Part shown: positions 27,364 through 37,785 of the stretch, one piece after another
Layout of the letters: each line of letters opens with the position of its first letter
How positions within the stretch are numbered: the first letter of the stretch is position 1
From: CAVXDY01 sp963721335
Lineage (GTDB): Bacteria > Actinomycetota > Thermoleophilia > Miltoncostaeales > Miltoncostaeaceae
DNA length: 64,000 bases
NCBI GenBank assembly: GCA_963721335.1
Contig: CAVRIV010000005.1
Span: forward strand, 1 to 64,000
Direction of reading: 5' to 3'
Notes under the pieces: model-generated
Seen by the model: the letters and a program-made list of their open reading frames with translations, nothing else
Told to the model about the DNA's origin: nothing
The model's database searches: none
Position numbers and translations under genes: made by a program

Positions 27364-28589
27364 CGCGACGACCTCGGCGGCGCAGCGGCCGGCGCGCCGC
27401 CCGTAGACCACGGTGTCCAGCAGCGAGTTCCCCATCAGCCGGTTGGAGCCGTGGACGCCGCCGGCGATCTCGCCGGCGGCGAACAGCGCCGGGAAGCGTG
27501 GTCTGCGGCTCGGTCGTCGATGGCGAGGCCTCCGTTGCGGTAGTGAAGGACGGGGTAGACGAGCACGCGCTCGCGGGTGATGTCCACCCCGGCCTTCAGA
27601 TAGCGCTTGTGCACGTAGCGCAGGCGCTCGGCGGTGAAGCCCTCCCCGTTCTCGCGATCGATGGCCGGCGTGTCGAGCCACACGCCCAGCTGGCCGTCCG
27701 GGGCGGCGACGCCGCGGCCGGCCTCGACCGCGTCCACGATGCCCTGCGCCACGACGTCGCGGGGGGCGAGCTCGTCGACGAACCGCTCGCCGTCGGCGTC
27801 GTGCAGGGTGGCGCCGTAGCCCCGGGTCGTCTCGGGAGGGCGTAGCCGGCGAGGGCCTCGGGCCACACCGAGCCGGTCGGGTGCTGCTGCCAGGAGTCGA
27901 GCTCGCGCCCCTCGGCGCCCAGCTCGAGCGCCAGCCGCAGCACCTCGGGCGTCGCGTCGGGGTGGTTGGTGCTGCCCAGGCCGAGCGCGTCGGCCTCGCC
28001 CCGCAGCCCGCCGCCGGCGGCCAGCACCACGGCCTCCGCGCGCACCGTGCGCCGGGCGCCGTTGCCGCCCGGGGCCACGGTGGCGATCCAGCCGTCGCCG
28101 TCGGAGGCCAGGCTCACGAGGCGCGTCGCCTCCCACACCTCGGCGCCGCTCGCGCGCACGGCCGTACGGAGCGCGCGGACCATCTCTGCTCCGGTGCGCT
28201 CGCCGGCCTGCAGGAGGCGCTTCCGGCTCGCCCCGCCGCAGCGCAGCAGGCGCAACTGCCCGTCGTCACGGCTGAACGCCACCCCCAGCGACTCGAGCCA
28301 TCCGATGGCGTCGGGACCACCGTCGGCCAGGCGGCGCACCAGCTCCGGCCGCGCCGCATGATGCCCGGCGGCGAGGGTGTCCTCGAAGTGGGACTCGGCG
28401 GAGTCGTCCTCGCCGAGCGCCGCCTGGATGCCGCCCTGGGCCCGGCCGGTGTTGCCGGCCCCCAGGGCCGACTTGGTGGTCACCAGCACGGAGGCGCCGG
28501 CGCTCGCGGGCGCTGATCGCCGCCGACATCCCGGCGCCGCCGGAACCCACCACGAGCACGTGGGCGCGCGCCTCTGCCGGTTTCGTCAC
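27364..28589 (-). CDS. FAD-dependent oxidoreductase of the SDH/FRD/NadB family (frameshifted)
   Basis: About 440 residues from GTG 28589. The dinucleotide site is VLVVGSGGAGMSAAISA; NTGRAQGGIQAALGEDDS, WQQHPTGSVWPEALAGYALP, TTRGYGATLHDADGERFVDE, YPVLHYRNGGLAID and AGEIAGGVHGSNRLMGNSLL are the substrate-domain blocks shared by SdhA, FrdA, L-aspartate oxidase and AprA. Shifts occur near 28510, 27838 and 27497. No nadA or nadC neighbours exist, and the genes downstream act on sulfur, so L-aspartate oxidase is less likely than a sulfur-pathway role; AprA-like APS reduction is one hypothesis. No stop separates it from the phosphosulfolactate synthase frame. A LysR-type box precedes it. Confidence 0.85.
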
Positions 28590-28624
28590 CCCAGGACCCT
28601 AGCCAACTCGCGCCGATGCTTCCA

Positions 28625-28639
28625 ATAAGCGTGGCTTAT
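28625..28639 (-). promoter_or_regulatory. LysR-type palindrome upstream of the flavoprotein gene
   Basis: ATAAGC-GTG-GCTTAT is a perfect 6-bp dyad with a 3-base centre, of the T-N11-A class recognised by LysR-type regulators. It ends 36 bases upstream of the GTG at 28589 and overlaps the 3' end of the lysR gene. The A/T-rich arms stand out in this GC-rich DNA. The adjacent LysR protein is the obvious candidate binder. Confidence 0.65.
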
Positions 28640-29558
28640 GAGGAGACGCGCGGCGGCCATGTCGCCGAGCTGCGAGCGCGCGAACTCCTCGAAGGCCGAG
28701 CGTCACCCTCTTGGGGGTGCGGCCGGCGTGGCGGACGGCGAAGAAATGCCGCTCCAGGCCGGGTCCCTCGAGCTTCAGGGCCACCAGCCCGCCCTCGGCC
28801 ACCTCGCGCTCCACGGCCAGCCGCGAGATGACGGTGATGCCGTAGCCGTCGAGCACGGCCGCCTTCACCGACTGCTGCAGGCCCAGCTCCATCGCCACGT
28901 GCAGGTCGCGGTCGCGCAGCCCTCCCTCGCGCATCGCGGCCTCCACCACCGAGCGCACGCCCGGAGCCCTCCTGCTGCAGCAGCATCGGCTCCGCCACGA
29001 GCTCCTCGAGCGTGACCGACTCCCGGGCTCGCGAGCGGATGATCGGGGGGCACGATCGCCACCAGCTCGTCGCGCACGAAGGGCTCGAACACCAGGCCGC
29101 GCTGCGGGCGTGCGGCTCCCACGACCCCCAGCTCCAGCTCGTCGTCGAGCACGCGCTCGCAGACGGTCTGGGTGTCGCTCACCACCAGGCTCACCCGCAC
29201 GTCCGGGTGGACGCGGTGGAAGGCGCCCAGCAGCCGCGGCAGCAGGACCTCGCCGGGCCCGGTGGAGGACCCGATCACCAGCCGTCCGGCCACCCGGCGT
29301 GCCGATCTCGCCCATCTCCCGCTCGAGCTCGGCCTCGAGACCGATGATGCGGCGGGCGTAGCGGTAGGCCACCTCGCCCGGCTCGGTCAGCGTGACCCGG
29401 CGACCGCTGCGGTCGAGCAGCCGGTGGCCCAGGCGCTCCTCCAGGGAGCGGATCTGGAACGAGACCGCGGGCTGGGAGATCTCGAGCTCCTCGGCGGCCT
29501 GCGAGAAGGAGCCTTTATCGACGACCGTCCGGAGCGTGATGAGGTGGCGCAGGTCCAC
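28636..29558 (-). CDS. LysR-family transcriptional regulator (frameshifted)
   Basis: About 305 residues from ATG/GTG 29558. The N-terminal winged helix is exact: MDLRHLITLRTVVDKGSFSQ, AAEELEISQPAVSFQIRSLE, HRLLDRSGRRVTLTEPGEV. The effector domain reads AGRLVIGSSTGPGEVLLPRL, LVVSDTQTVCERVLDDELEL, DELVAIVPPDHPLA and ELGLQQSVKAAVLDGYGITV. Shifts occur near 29287, 29025, 28963 and 28703, and the exact stop is uncertain. The gene lies directly upstream of and in the same direction as the flavoprotein-ComA-sat genes, with a LysR-type palindrome between them; this suggests local control by a sulfur compound (inference). Confidence 0.88.
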
Positions 29559-29570
29559 GAGGGGAGGATC

Positions 29571-30305
29571 CTACTTCGCCGCCGCGGCCACGGCTCGCCG
29601 CCGGGCGTCCAGGGCCAGGTCGGGACGGTTGGTGATCAGCCCCGCCAGGCCCCGCCAGCGCAGGAGCCGGTCCATCCGCGCCGGGTCGTCGACCGTCCAG
29701 ACGAAGACCGGGAAGCCGAGCGCGCGCGCCTGCAGGAAGAGCCCGGAGGACGCCAGCCGGTGCTGCACCGACAGCAGGTCCGCGCCACAGCGCGCCACCC
29801 GCCGCCAGGGGACGATCTCGAGCGCCCGGCGCAGCCAGGTGTCGCCCGGTCGCCGGGCCCCCAGGCTCAGCCCGACCCGCAGATCGGGGCGGGCCCGCTT
29901 CAGCGTCCCAACCGAGACGTCCTCCAGGGTGGTGACCAACAGCCGGCCGGCGCCCACGACCCGCTCGACCTCGGCGACCGCCTCCAGCTCGTGCCCCACC
30001 TCCTTGAGGTCGATCTGGACCGTCACGCCGGAGTCCGCGCACGACTCGGCGACCTCCCGCACCAGCGCGAGGTGCGGCACCAGCTCGCGCGCATGCCCCA
30101 CGGTGACCCCCGAGACGGGCTCACCCGACGGCAGCCGGTCGTCGTGCCACGCCACGAGGTGCCCGTCGATCGTGCGCCGCACGTCGAGCTCGACGGCGTC
30201 GACGCCGAGCGCGATCGCCGCGGCGAACGCCTCGAGGCTGTTCTCGGGCGGCCCCCGCATCCCCCGGTGCCCGACGATCAGCGGATGAGGGAGCGCCAGC
30301 GCCAC
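29571..30305 (-). CDS. Glycerophosphodiester phosphodiesterase
   Basis: 244 residues, intact. HPLIVGHRGMRGPPENSLEA has the conserved HRG and EN pairs; GVDAVELDVRRTIDGHLVAWHD contains the ExD metal ligands and the catalytic H/D region; VTVQIDLKE supplies the later metal-binding Glu/Lys block; VFVWTVDDPARMDRLL is the C-terminal W-T-V motif. The enzyme hydrolyses glycerophosphodiesters to sn-glycerol-3-phosphate and an alcohol. No signal peptide, so cytoplasmic. Ends 12 bases before the lysR start and follows the VOC gene by 30 bases, so these may form one transcript. Confidence 0.93.
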   Translation of the reverse strand: MALALPHPLIVGHRGMRGPPENSLEAFAAAIALGVDAVELDVRRTIDGHLVAWHDDRLPSGEPVSGVTVGHARELVPHLALVREVAESCADSGVTVQIDLKEVGHELEAVAEVERVVGAGRLLVTTLEDVSVGTLKRARPDLRVGLSLGARRPGDTWLRRALEIVPWRRVARCGADLLSVQHRLASSGLFLQARALGFPVFVWTVDDPARMDRLLRWRGLAGLITNRPDLALDARRRAVAAAAK

Positions 30306-30334
30306 CGGCGCAGGCTACCCGCGCGCCGCAGCCG

Positions 30335-30724
30335 TCAGGGGGCCGGCCAGACGCGGTGCGCGGCCTCGACGTTGGTGCCGTCGGGGTCGAGCACGTACGC
30401 GCTGTAGGGACCGTACGGGCGCGGCCCCGGGGCGCCGTTGTCGCGGCCTCCGGCGGCGAGCCCGGCGGCGTGGAAGGCGTCCACGGCCTCGCGGGAGGGC
30501 GCGATGAAGCAGACGTGGGCCCGGGCGGTCGGCTCCCCGTCGTCGCTCAGCGCGAGGTTGGCGAACCCCACGAGGTGCGGCGTGTCCAGCAGCAGCGGGA
30601 TGCCGAGCGGCTCGAGCACGGCGCCGTAGAACGCGCGCGAGGCCTGCAGGTCGGCCACGCGCAGGTGCACGTGGTCGAACACGGGGCGCGACCAGTCCCA
30701 GGTCGCGGGGTCGGCGGTCAACAC
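30335..30724 (-). CDS. VOC (glyoxalase/bleomycin-resistance) superfamily protein
   Basis: 129 residues, intact. FDHVHLRVADLQASRAFYGA opens the first beta-alpha-beta-beta-beta unit; AHVCFIAPSREAVDAFHAAG and PYGPYSAYVLDPDGTNVEAA form the second. The expected metal ligands (His at HVHL, His at AHVCF, Glu at NVEAAH) are present, so it can bind a divalent metal. The reaction is not predictable from the family. It is divergent from lon, with the GGTTAC dyad array in the 116-base gap. Confidence 0.88.
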   Translation of the reverse strand: MLTADPATWDWSRPVFDHVHLRVADLQASRAFYGAVLEPLGIPLLLDTPHLVGFANLALSDDGEPTARAHVCFIAPSREAVDAFHAAGLAAGGRDNGAPGPRPYGPYSAYVLDPDGTNVEAAHRVWPAP

Positions 30725-30761
30725 GCCCTGAGTATCGCCGATGGGGAGGGTTGCAGGCCGT

Positions 30762-30822
30762 GGTTACGAGAGGTAACCTCCTCGTGTGGCGAGTTACGAA
30801 CCGTAACCGTCGCCTCGTAACC
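30762..30822. promoter_or_regulatory. GGTTAC/GTAACC dyad array in the lon promoter region
   Basis: GGTTAC-N5-GTAACC at 30762-30778 and GTTAC-N5-GTAAC at 30793-30807 are perfect dyads with the same 5-base spacing, their centres 30 bases apart; a further half-site GTAACC lies at 30817-30822. They sit 20-80 bases ahead of the lon ATG at 30841, and between lon and the divergent VOC gene. The regular arrangement suggests a dimeric repressor or activator; the HxlR-type gene right after lon is a candidate. Confidence 0.6.
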
Positions 30823-30840
30823 CTTCCCTCGGGAGCCAGC

Positions 30841-33187
<2,347 letters not shown>

Positions 33188-33212
33188 GGCCGGCGGCGTA
33201 GCGTTCACGGCG

Positions 33213-33567
33213 ATGGAGCGGCTGTCGCGCACGTCCCCCGGTCTGCCACCGCTACCAGCGCGCGGCCGAGCTTCTCGGCCGCCGCTGGAGCGCCGCGGTG
33301 ATCCGCGCGACGATGGAGGGACCCGCGCGCTTCACGGAGATCCGCGGGTCCGTGGACGGCCTCTCGCGCCCGCCTGCTGGCCGAGCGCCTGCGCGAGCTG
33401 GAGGCCGCCGGGCCTGATGGAGCGCCGCGAGCTGAGCGGCGGCGCGGTCGAGTACCGCCTCACCCCGAAGGGCGAGGCGCTCTCGCGGGTCGTCCGCGAG
33501 ATCGAGGCACTGGGTCGCCACCTGGGAGCCCGCAGCCGAGCCGCAGGAAGCGCTGGGTATCCGATGA
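33213..33567 (+). CDS. HxlR-family winged-helix regulator (frameshifted)
   Basis: About 115 residues from ATG 33213, 25 bases after lon. Reading across shifts: CHRYQRAAELLGRRWSAAVI, RATMEGPARFTEIRGSVDGL, LLAERLRELEAAGLMERREL, EYRLTPKGEALSRVV, ending EALGIR at the TGA 33565-33567. The GRRW-x-AVI-x2-TMEGP-x-RF-x-EI and LAERLRELEAAGL blocks are diagnostic for HxlR/DUF24 regulators. The N-terminal cysteine right after the start region (CHRYQRAAE) is the residue used for thiol sensing in several members. Proximity suggests that it controls lon through the upstream dyads (inference). Confidence 0.78.
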
Positions 33568-33585
33568 CTCTGAGACGGTCTCGGC

Positions 33586-33990
33586 ATGACTCGCAACTGA
33601 CGCGCCACCAGGCGCACGATCGGCCCGACGGGGCCGACGTCGGTGCGCGATCTGGATCGACGTGACGGCGACCGGCTGTTCTTCTTCACCCAGTCCGGCA
33701 GCCGCACGGCGATGAACATCGCCGACGACCCGCGCGTGGCTCGGTCGATCGTCGACCGCGACGACCCCTATCGCCAGGCCGACGTGCGGGACGCTGGATG
33801 AGGCGCTGCGTCGACGACGGCGAGGAGGCCCGGCCGCGCTGGACCGGCGTCTCGCAGAAGTCCACGGGGCGCCGTTCCCCATGCGCAACCCGGGACCGTG
33901 GCGATCCGCGATCGAGGCGGACAGGGCGCGGGCCGTCGCGCTCAATCGTCTGATCGGCTCCGAGGAGCGCGCCATAAGCTCGATCTCGGT
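33586..33990 (+). pseudogene. PPOX-class (FMN/F420-binding split barrel) protein, damaged
   Basis: Segments in several frames read LFFFTQSGSRTAMNIADDPR, VARSIVDRDDPYRQADVR, GAPFPMRNPG and IEADRARAVALNR. These match a pyridoxamine-5'-phosphate-oxidase-like split barrel (SRTAMNI-x-DDPRVA-x-SIVD), a family of about 130-150 aa that binds FMN or F420. The first strands are missing or scrambled (only an IWIDV fragment is visible near 33650), and at least three shifts occur. No single reading frame can be given, so the boundaries are approximate. Confidence 0.5.
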
Positions 33991-34009
33991 GCAGCGAGCG
34001 CCTTCACGA

Positions 34010-34508
34010 GCGTTTCGATCGAGCGGGCCGTCGACCGGCACTCCCGGCCGCCTTCGTCGAGCGGCCCATCGCCGTGTCGACGGCCCATCCCGTCGGGGTA
34101 GTGCAGGTGCACCTCCCGCCCGATCACCTCCAGCTCGTCCGGCCCGTCCGGCGCGGTGAGCGCCTTGACCTTCGCGGCGGGCGGGGCCTCGCGCAGGAAC
34201 GCGATATGGAGGGCCTTCGGGTCGGCGTCGGGGAACGGGTTCGCGTCGAGGGCCGCGGTGAGCTGGGACGCCGTGCGAACCATCACCGCGGTGGCGAAGC
34301 CCAGCTCCTCCTCGACGGCCCTCTCGAACGCCACGGCCACCTTCTCGGCCGACCGTGCCGGGGTCCGGAACAGGACGTTCCCCGTCTGGATGTGAGTGGC
34401 CACGTCCTCGTAGCCGGCCCCCTCGACGCACGCGCGGAGGTCGGCCATCTTCATCCGCCCGCTGCCGCCGACGTTCACGCCCCTCAGGAGGGCCACATAT
34501 CGCGGCAT
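34010..34508 (-). CDS. DUF1697 family protein (3' part frameshifted)
   Basis: About 165 residues from ATG 34508. MPRYVALLRGVNVGGSGRMK, MADLRACVEGAGYEDVATHI, QTGNVLFRT, then VMVRTASQLTAALDANPFPD and LHYPDGMGR match the DUF1697 family (about 170-180 aa), cytosolic proteins of unknown function. After GMGR the expected KL-x2-A-x-LE and TARNW elements are not in frame; at least one indel lies near 34085. The stop is therefore approximate. Convergent with the damaged PPOX gene. Confidence 0.75.
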
Positions 34509-34619
34509 GGAACGAAGCCTAGAGAGGTGTCGACCTTTCGGCGGCCCGCCCCGGCGAACAGCCGGTGCCGCCGTCCGCCCGGGCCGCCGGCCAGGCGGCT
34601 CCGGGCGCGCTGGCCGGCC

Positions 34620-34815
34620 CCGCGAGGTGAAGTGGTGCTCCCCGGCGTCGCACCAGAACACCAGGCACCCGACGTCGTCGTGACGAGCGACGCAGGGGCA
34701 TTCGCCTCGGTGCTCCGGGCAGGCGCGCGCGAACGCGGGAGAGGAGTCCCCAGTAGGCGACCGGCGATGTCCCCGCCGGAAGGGTCTCGCTCCGGGTGTC
34801 GGTGATGACGGTCAC
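34620..34815 (-). CDS. Small Cys/His-rich protein (frameshifted, tentative)
   Basis: From GTG 34815 the frame reads VTVITDTRSETLPAGTSPVA YWGLLSRV in two runs, and after a shift near 34705 continues as ECPCVARHDDVGCLVFWCDA with GEHHFTSRG. Three to four cysteines plus HH pairs suggest a small metal-binding protein. No family is recognised and the stop is unclear. It lies between the dehydratase gene and the DUF1697 gene on the same strand. Confidence 0.35.
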
Positions 34816-34869
34816 GAACGCTCCTCGCGGGCCATTGACGGTGGTGCCTGCTCGGATTCGCCGTCTCCG

Positions 34870-36741
34870 GCCGCGCCCCTGCCGCGGAGGATGCGACCAG
34901 AGCGTCTCGGACACCGGACCCGGCCGGCCCGCGGTCACGCGCCGTGCGAGCTCGTCGAGGCCCCGGTCCGCGAGCTCGCCCGGATCGATCGGCGGGCGGG
35001 TCGCCCGCATGATCTTGCCGTAGCGGGTCGGGCCGGACCTCCTCGTCCACGTTGAAGAGCTCCTCGTGGAGCTTCTCGCCGGGGCGGATGCCCACGACCT
35101 CGATCGCGATGTCGCGGCCGGGCTCCTTGCCGGACAGCTCGATCATGCGGCGTGGCGAGGTCGATGATCCTCACCGGCTCGCCCATGTCCAGCACGAAGA
35201 CGTCGCCGCCCTCGGCGATGCCGGTCGCCTCGATCACCAGCTGCACGGCCTCGGGGATCGTCATGAAGAAGCGGGTCATCTCGGCGTGCGTCACCGTGAT
35301 CGGGCCGCCCTCGGCGATCTGACGCCGGAAGATCGGGCAGCACCGAGCCGGAGCTGCCGAGGACGTTGCCGAACCGCACCGCCGCGAAGCGCGTGCCGGA
35401 GGCGTCCCGGCGGCGACTCGACCACCCGCTCGGCGAGCGCCTTCGTGGCGCCCATCACGGTCTTCGGCTCGACCGCCTTGTCGGTGGAGATCAGGCAGAA
35501 CCGCTCCACCGAGAACCGCTCGGCCACCTCCGCCAGCACCACGGTGCCGATGGCGTTGTTGGCCACGGCCTGCAGGGGGTTGAGCTCCATCATCGGCACG
35601 TGCTTGTACGCGGCCGCGTGGAAGACGATCTCGGGCCGCTCCGCCTCGAGGAACACCCGCTCCATCGCCGACGCGGTCCTTGCAGTCGGCGATCACCGGC
35701 AGGAGCAGCCCCGCGTGGCCGCGCTCGCGCAGCTCCAGGTCGATCTCGAAGAGGTTGTTCTCGGCGTGGTCCACCATCACGAGGCGGCGGGCGCCGATGG
35801 CCGCCACCTGGCGGCACAGCTCGCGTCCGATCGAGCCGCCGGCGCCGGTCACCAGCACCGAGCGGCCGTTGAGGTAGCGGGCCACCCGGGCGAAGTCGAT
35901 CTCCACCGGCGCCCGGCCCAGCACGTCCTCCACGCGCACCTCGCGCAGCAGGCGCACCGTGACCTCGCCGGTGATCAGCTCGGGCAGGCCCGGCAGGGTG
36001 GCGCACTGGACGCCGGCGTCGCGGCACACCTTGACGATCTCCTGCCGCACGAGGCCGGGTGCGGAGGGCATCGCGATGATCACCTCGTCGACGTGCACCT
36101 CCCGGAGCACCCGGGCCAGGTCCGCGCGGGTGCCGCGCACCCGGGTGCCCTGCACGCGCAGGCGCCGCTTGCGCGGGTCGTCGTCGATCAGGCCGACCGG
36201 CGTGTAGCCCAGCGACCGGTTGCGCTTCATCTCCCGCAGCAGCGTGTTGCCGGCGTCGCCGGCGCCGCAGATGAGCACCTCGCGGCCGCTGCTCGACCAG
36301 CTCGGAGCGCGGCGGGCGCTCGATCACGCTGCGCACGGCGAAGCGCGCGCCGCCGATCAGGAGCAGCGTGAGCAGGAAGTCGATGACGAGCACGCCGCGC
36401 GGCACCGGGACCAGGTCGTCGGGACGCCACTGCGACAGCACGGCGGTGACGATCAGGCTCGAGACCGCGGCCGCCAGCACGATGGCCTGCAGGTCGCGGA
36501 GGCTCGTGAAGCGCCACCACTTGGTGTAGAAGCGCATCGCGATGAAGACCACGAGCTTCAGGGCGAGGACGATCCCGACCGTGGCCGCGAACAGGCGCTC
36601 GTACCGCCCGGGCACATCGCCGTCGAAGCGGAAGTAGAAGGCCAGCCAGTACGAAGCGGCCACGAGCCCCAGGTCGACCGCGATCTGGCCGATGCGGTGG
36701 GCGAGCGCCCGTGGGCTCCATGTCACGGGAGCACGGCTCAC
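34870..36741 (-). CDS. Membrane-bound NDP-sugar 4,6-dehydratase (CapD/FlaA1/WbpM type), frameshifted
   Basis: About 620 residues from GTG 36741, which overlaps the stop of the upstream glycosyltransferase gene (GTGA). Four N-terminal membrane segments (LGLVAASYWLAFYFRF, FAATVGIVLALKLVVFIAM, LAAAVSSLIVTAVLS, LLTLLLIGGARF) precede a CoA-binding-like domain (VLICGAGDAGNTLLREMKRN) and the catalytic SDR domain: SVLVTGAGGSIGRELCRQ, FHAAAYKHVPMMELNP, LISTDKAVEPKTVMGATK (Met-Lys instead of Tyr-Lys, as usual in this family), MTRFFMTIPEAVQLV and GIRPGEKLHEELF. About five shifts. It makes 4-keto-6-deoxy sugars for surface polysaccharide. The 3' end is approximate. Confidence 0.9.
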
Positions 36742-37758
36742 AAGCGCCGCAGTGTACCCGCCGCCGCTCCGAGTATCAGGTCGACGAGGATCTCCGGGTC
36801 GCGCAGCGGCGGCCGGGCGCCTCGCTCCCGGGGGACCAGCTCGACGTCCTCGGGGCGCTCCAGGCGCCGCAGGCGGCCCTCCGCGATGAGGCTCCGGTCG
36901 ACCGCACCGAGGCGGGCGGCGAAGGGCGTGTAGGCCGGCACCCCGAGGGCCGCGGCCTCCCGGTTCATCGTGCCCCCGGCGCTCACGACCAGGTCGGCGG
37001 CGGCCACCAGGCTCGGCCCGTCGACCGGGTGCTCGGGCACGATCGCGGGCCCCTGCGCCAGCGCCGCACGCTGCTCCGGGGTGCGGGGCAGCACCACGGT
37101 CTGCACGCCGGGTTCCGCCAGAAGGCGTGCGAGGACCGCGCTGAACAGGTCGGTGGAGGCGCCGCGGTGGTAGAGCGTCACCTCCGGCGGCGGCCGGACC
37201 ACCGCCAGCAGCCGGCCGCGGTCGAGGGCCAGCTCGTCCATCACCGCGTCGTCGATCGCGTGGTCGGCGAGGTAGTACTCCTCCTTCAGCCCCGGGTAGC
37301 GCACCAGGCGCGGCGGCCGCATGCCGTAGCGCGCGAGGGCCGACTCCGGGATGGCGGCGGGCACCAGCAGGCGGGTCGCCAGACGGCCGTTCCAGTGGTG
37401 CATCGCCGCCGCGTACTCGTAGTCGAACATCGTCACCTGGGGGGTGCCCGCCGCCCGCGCGGCCGGCGGCTGGTCGGTGCTTCCGTGGGCCACCGCCAGG
37501 TCGAAGCGCTCGCGCGCGGGCGAAGCGCACGAGCGCGGCCGAGCGCCGCGCCATGGCCCGGGCCTTCCCCGCCCGCGACGCCCCGCCGTGCGCGCCGACG
37601 CTCAGGTACTCGATGCCGAACCGCTCCAGCAGCCCGATCGTCTGCGCGAACTCGCGGGCGGTCACGGTCACCTCGTGCCCGCGGGCCCGCAGCCGGGCGA
37701 TAATCGGGCGGAAGATCACGACGTGGGGGGAGTTCGTGATGTCGATCCAGACGCGCAC
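36738..37758 (-). CDS. DUF354-type glycosyltransferase-like protein (one frameshift)
   Basis: About 340 residues from GTG 37758. VRVWIDITNSPHVVIFRPII, ARLRARGHEVTVTAREF, LERFGIEYLSVGAHGG, then, after a shift near 37518, LAVAHGSTDQPPAARAAGTP, VTMFDYEYAAAMHHWNGRLA, YPGLKEEYYLAD and LVVSAGGTMNREAAALGVPA. This is the DUF354 family, a GT-B fold related to UDP-GlcNAc 2-epimerase/MurG-like transferases, found in archaeal and bacterial surface-sugar loci. Its coupling to an NDP-sugar dehydratase gene (GTGA overlap) supports that context. The 37518 shift is the last one in the window. Confidence 0.78.
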
Positions 37759-37785
37759 CGGCGCCGAGTGTAGAAGGGGGGCACG

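Noticed and set aside
27364..28589. Calling the flavoprotein NadB (L-aspartate oxidase).
   Set aside because: The superfamily fits, but nadA and nadC are absent and the downstream genes are sulfur-related, so only the superfamily is assigned.
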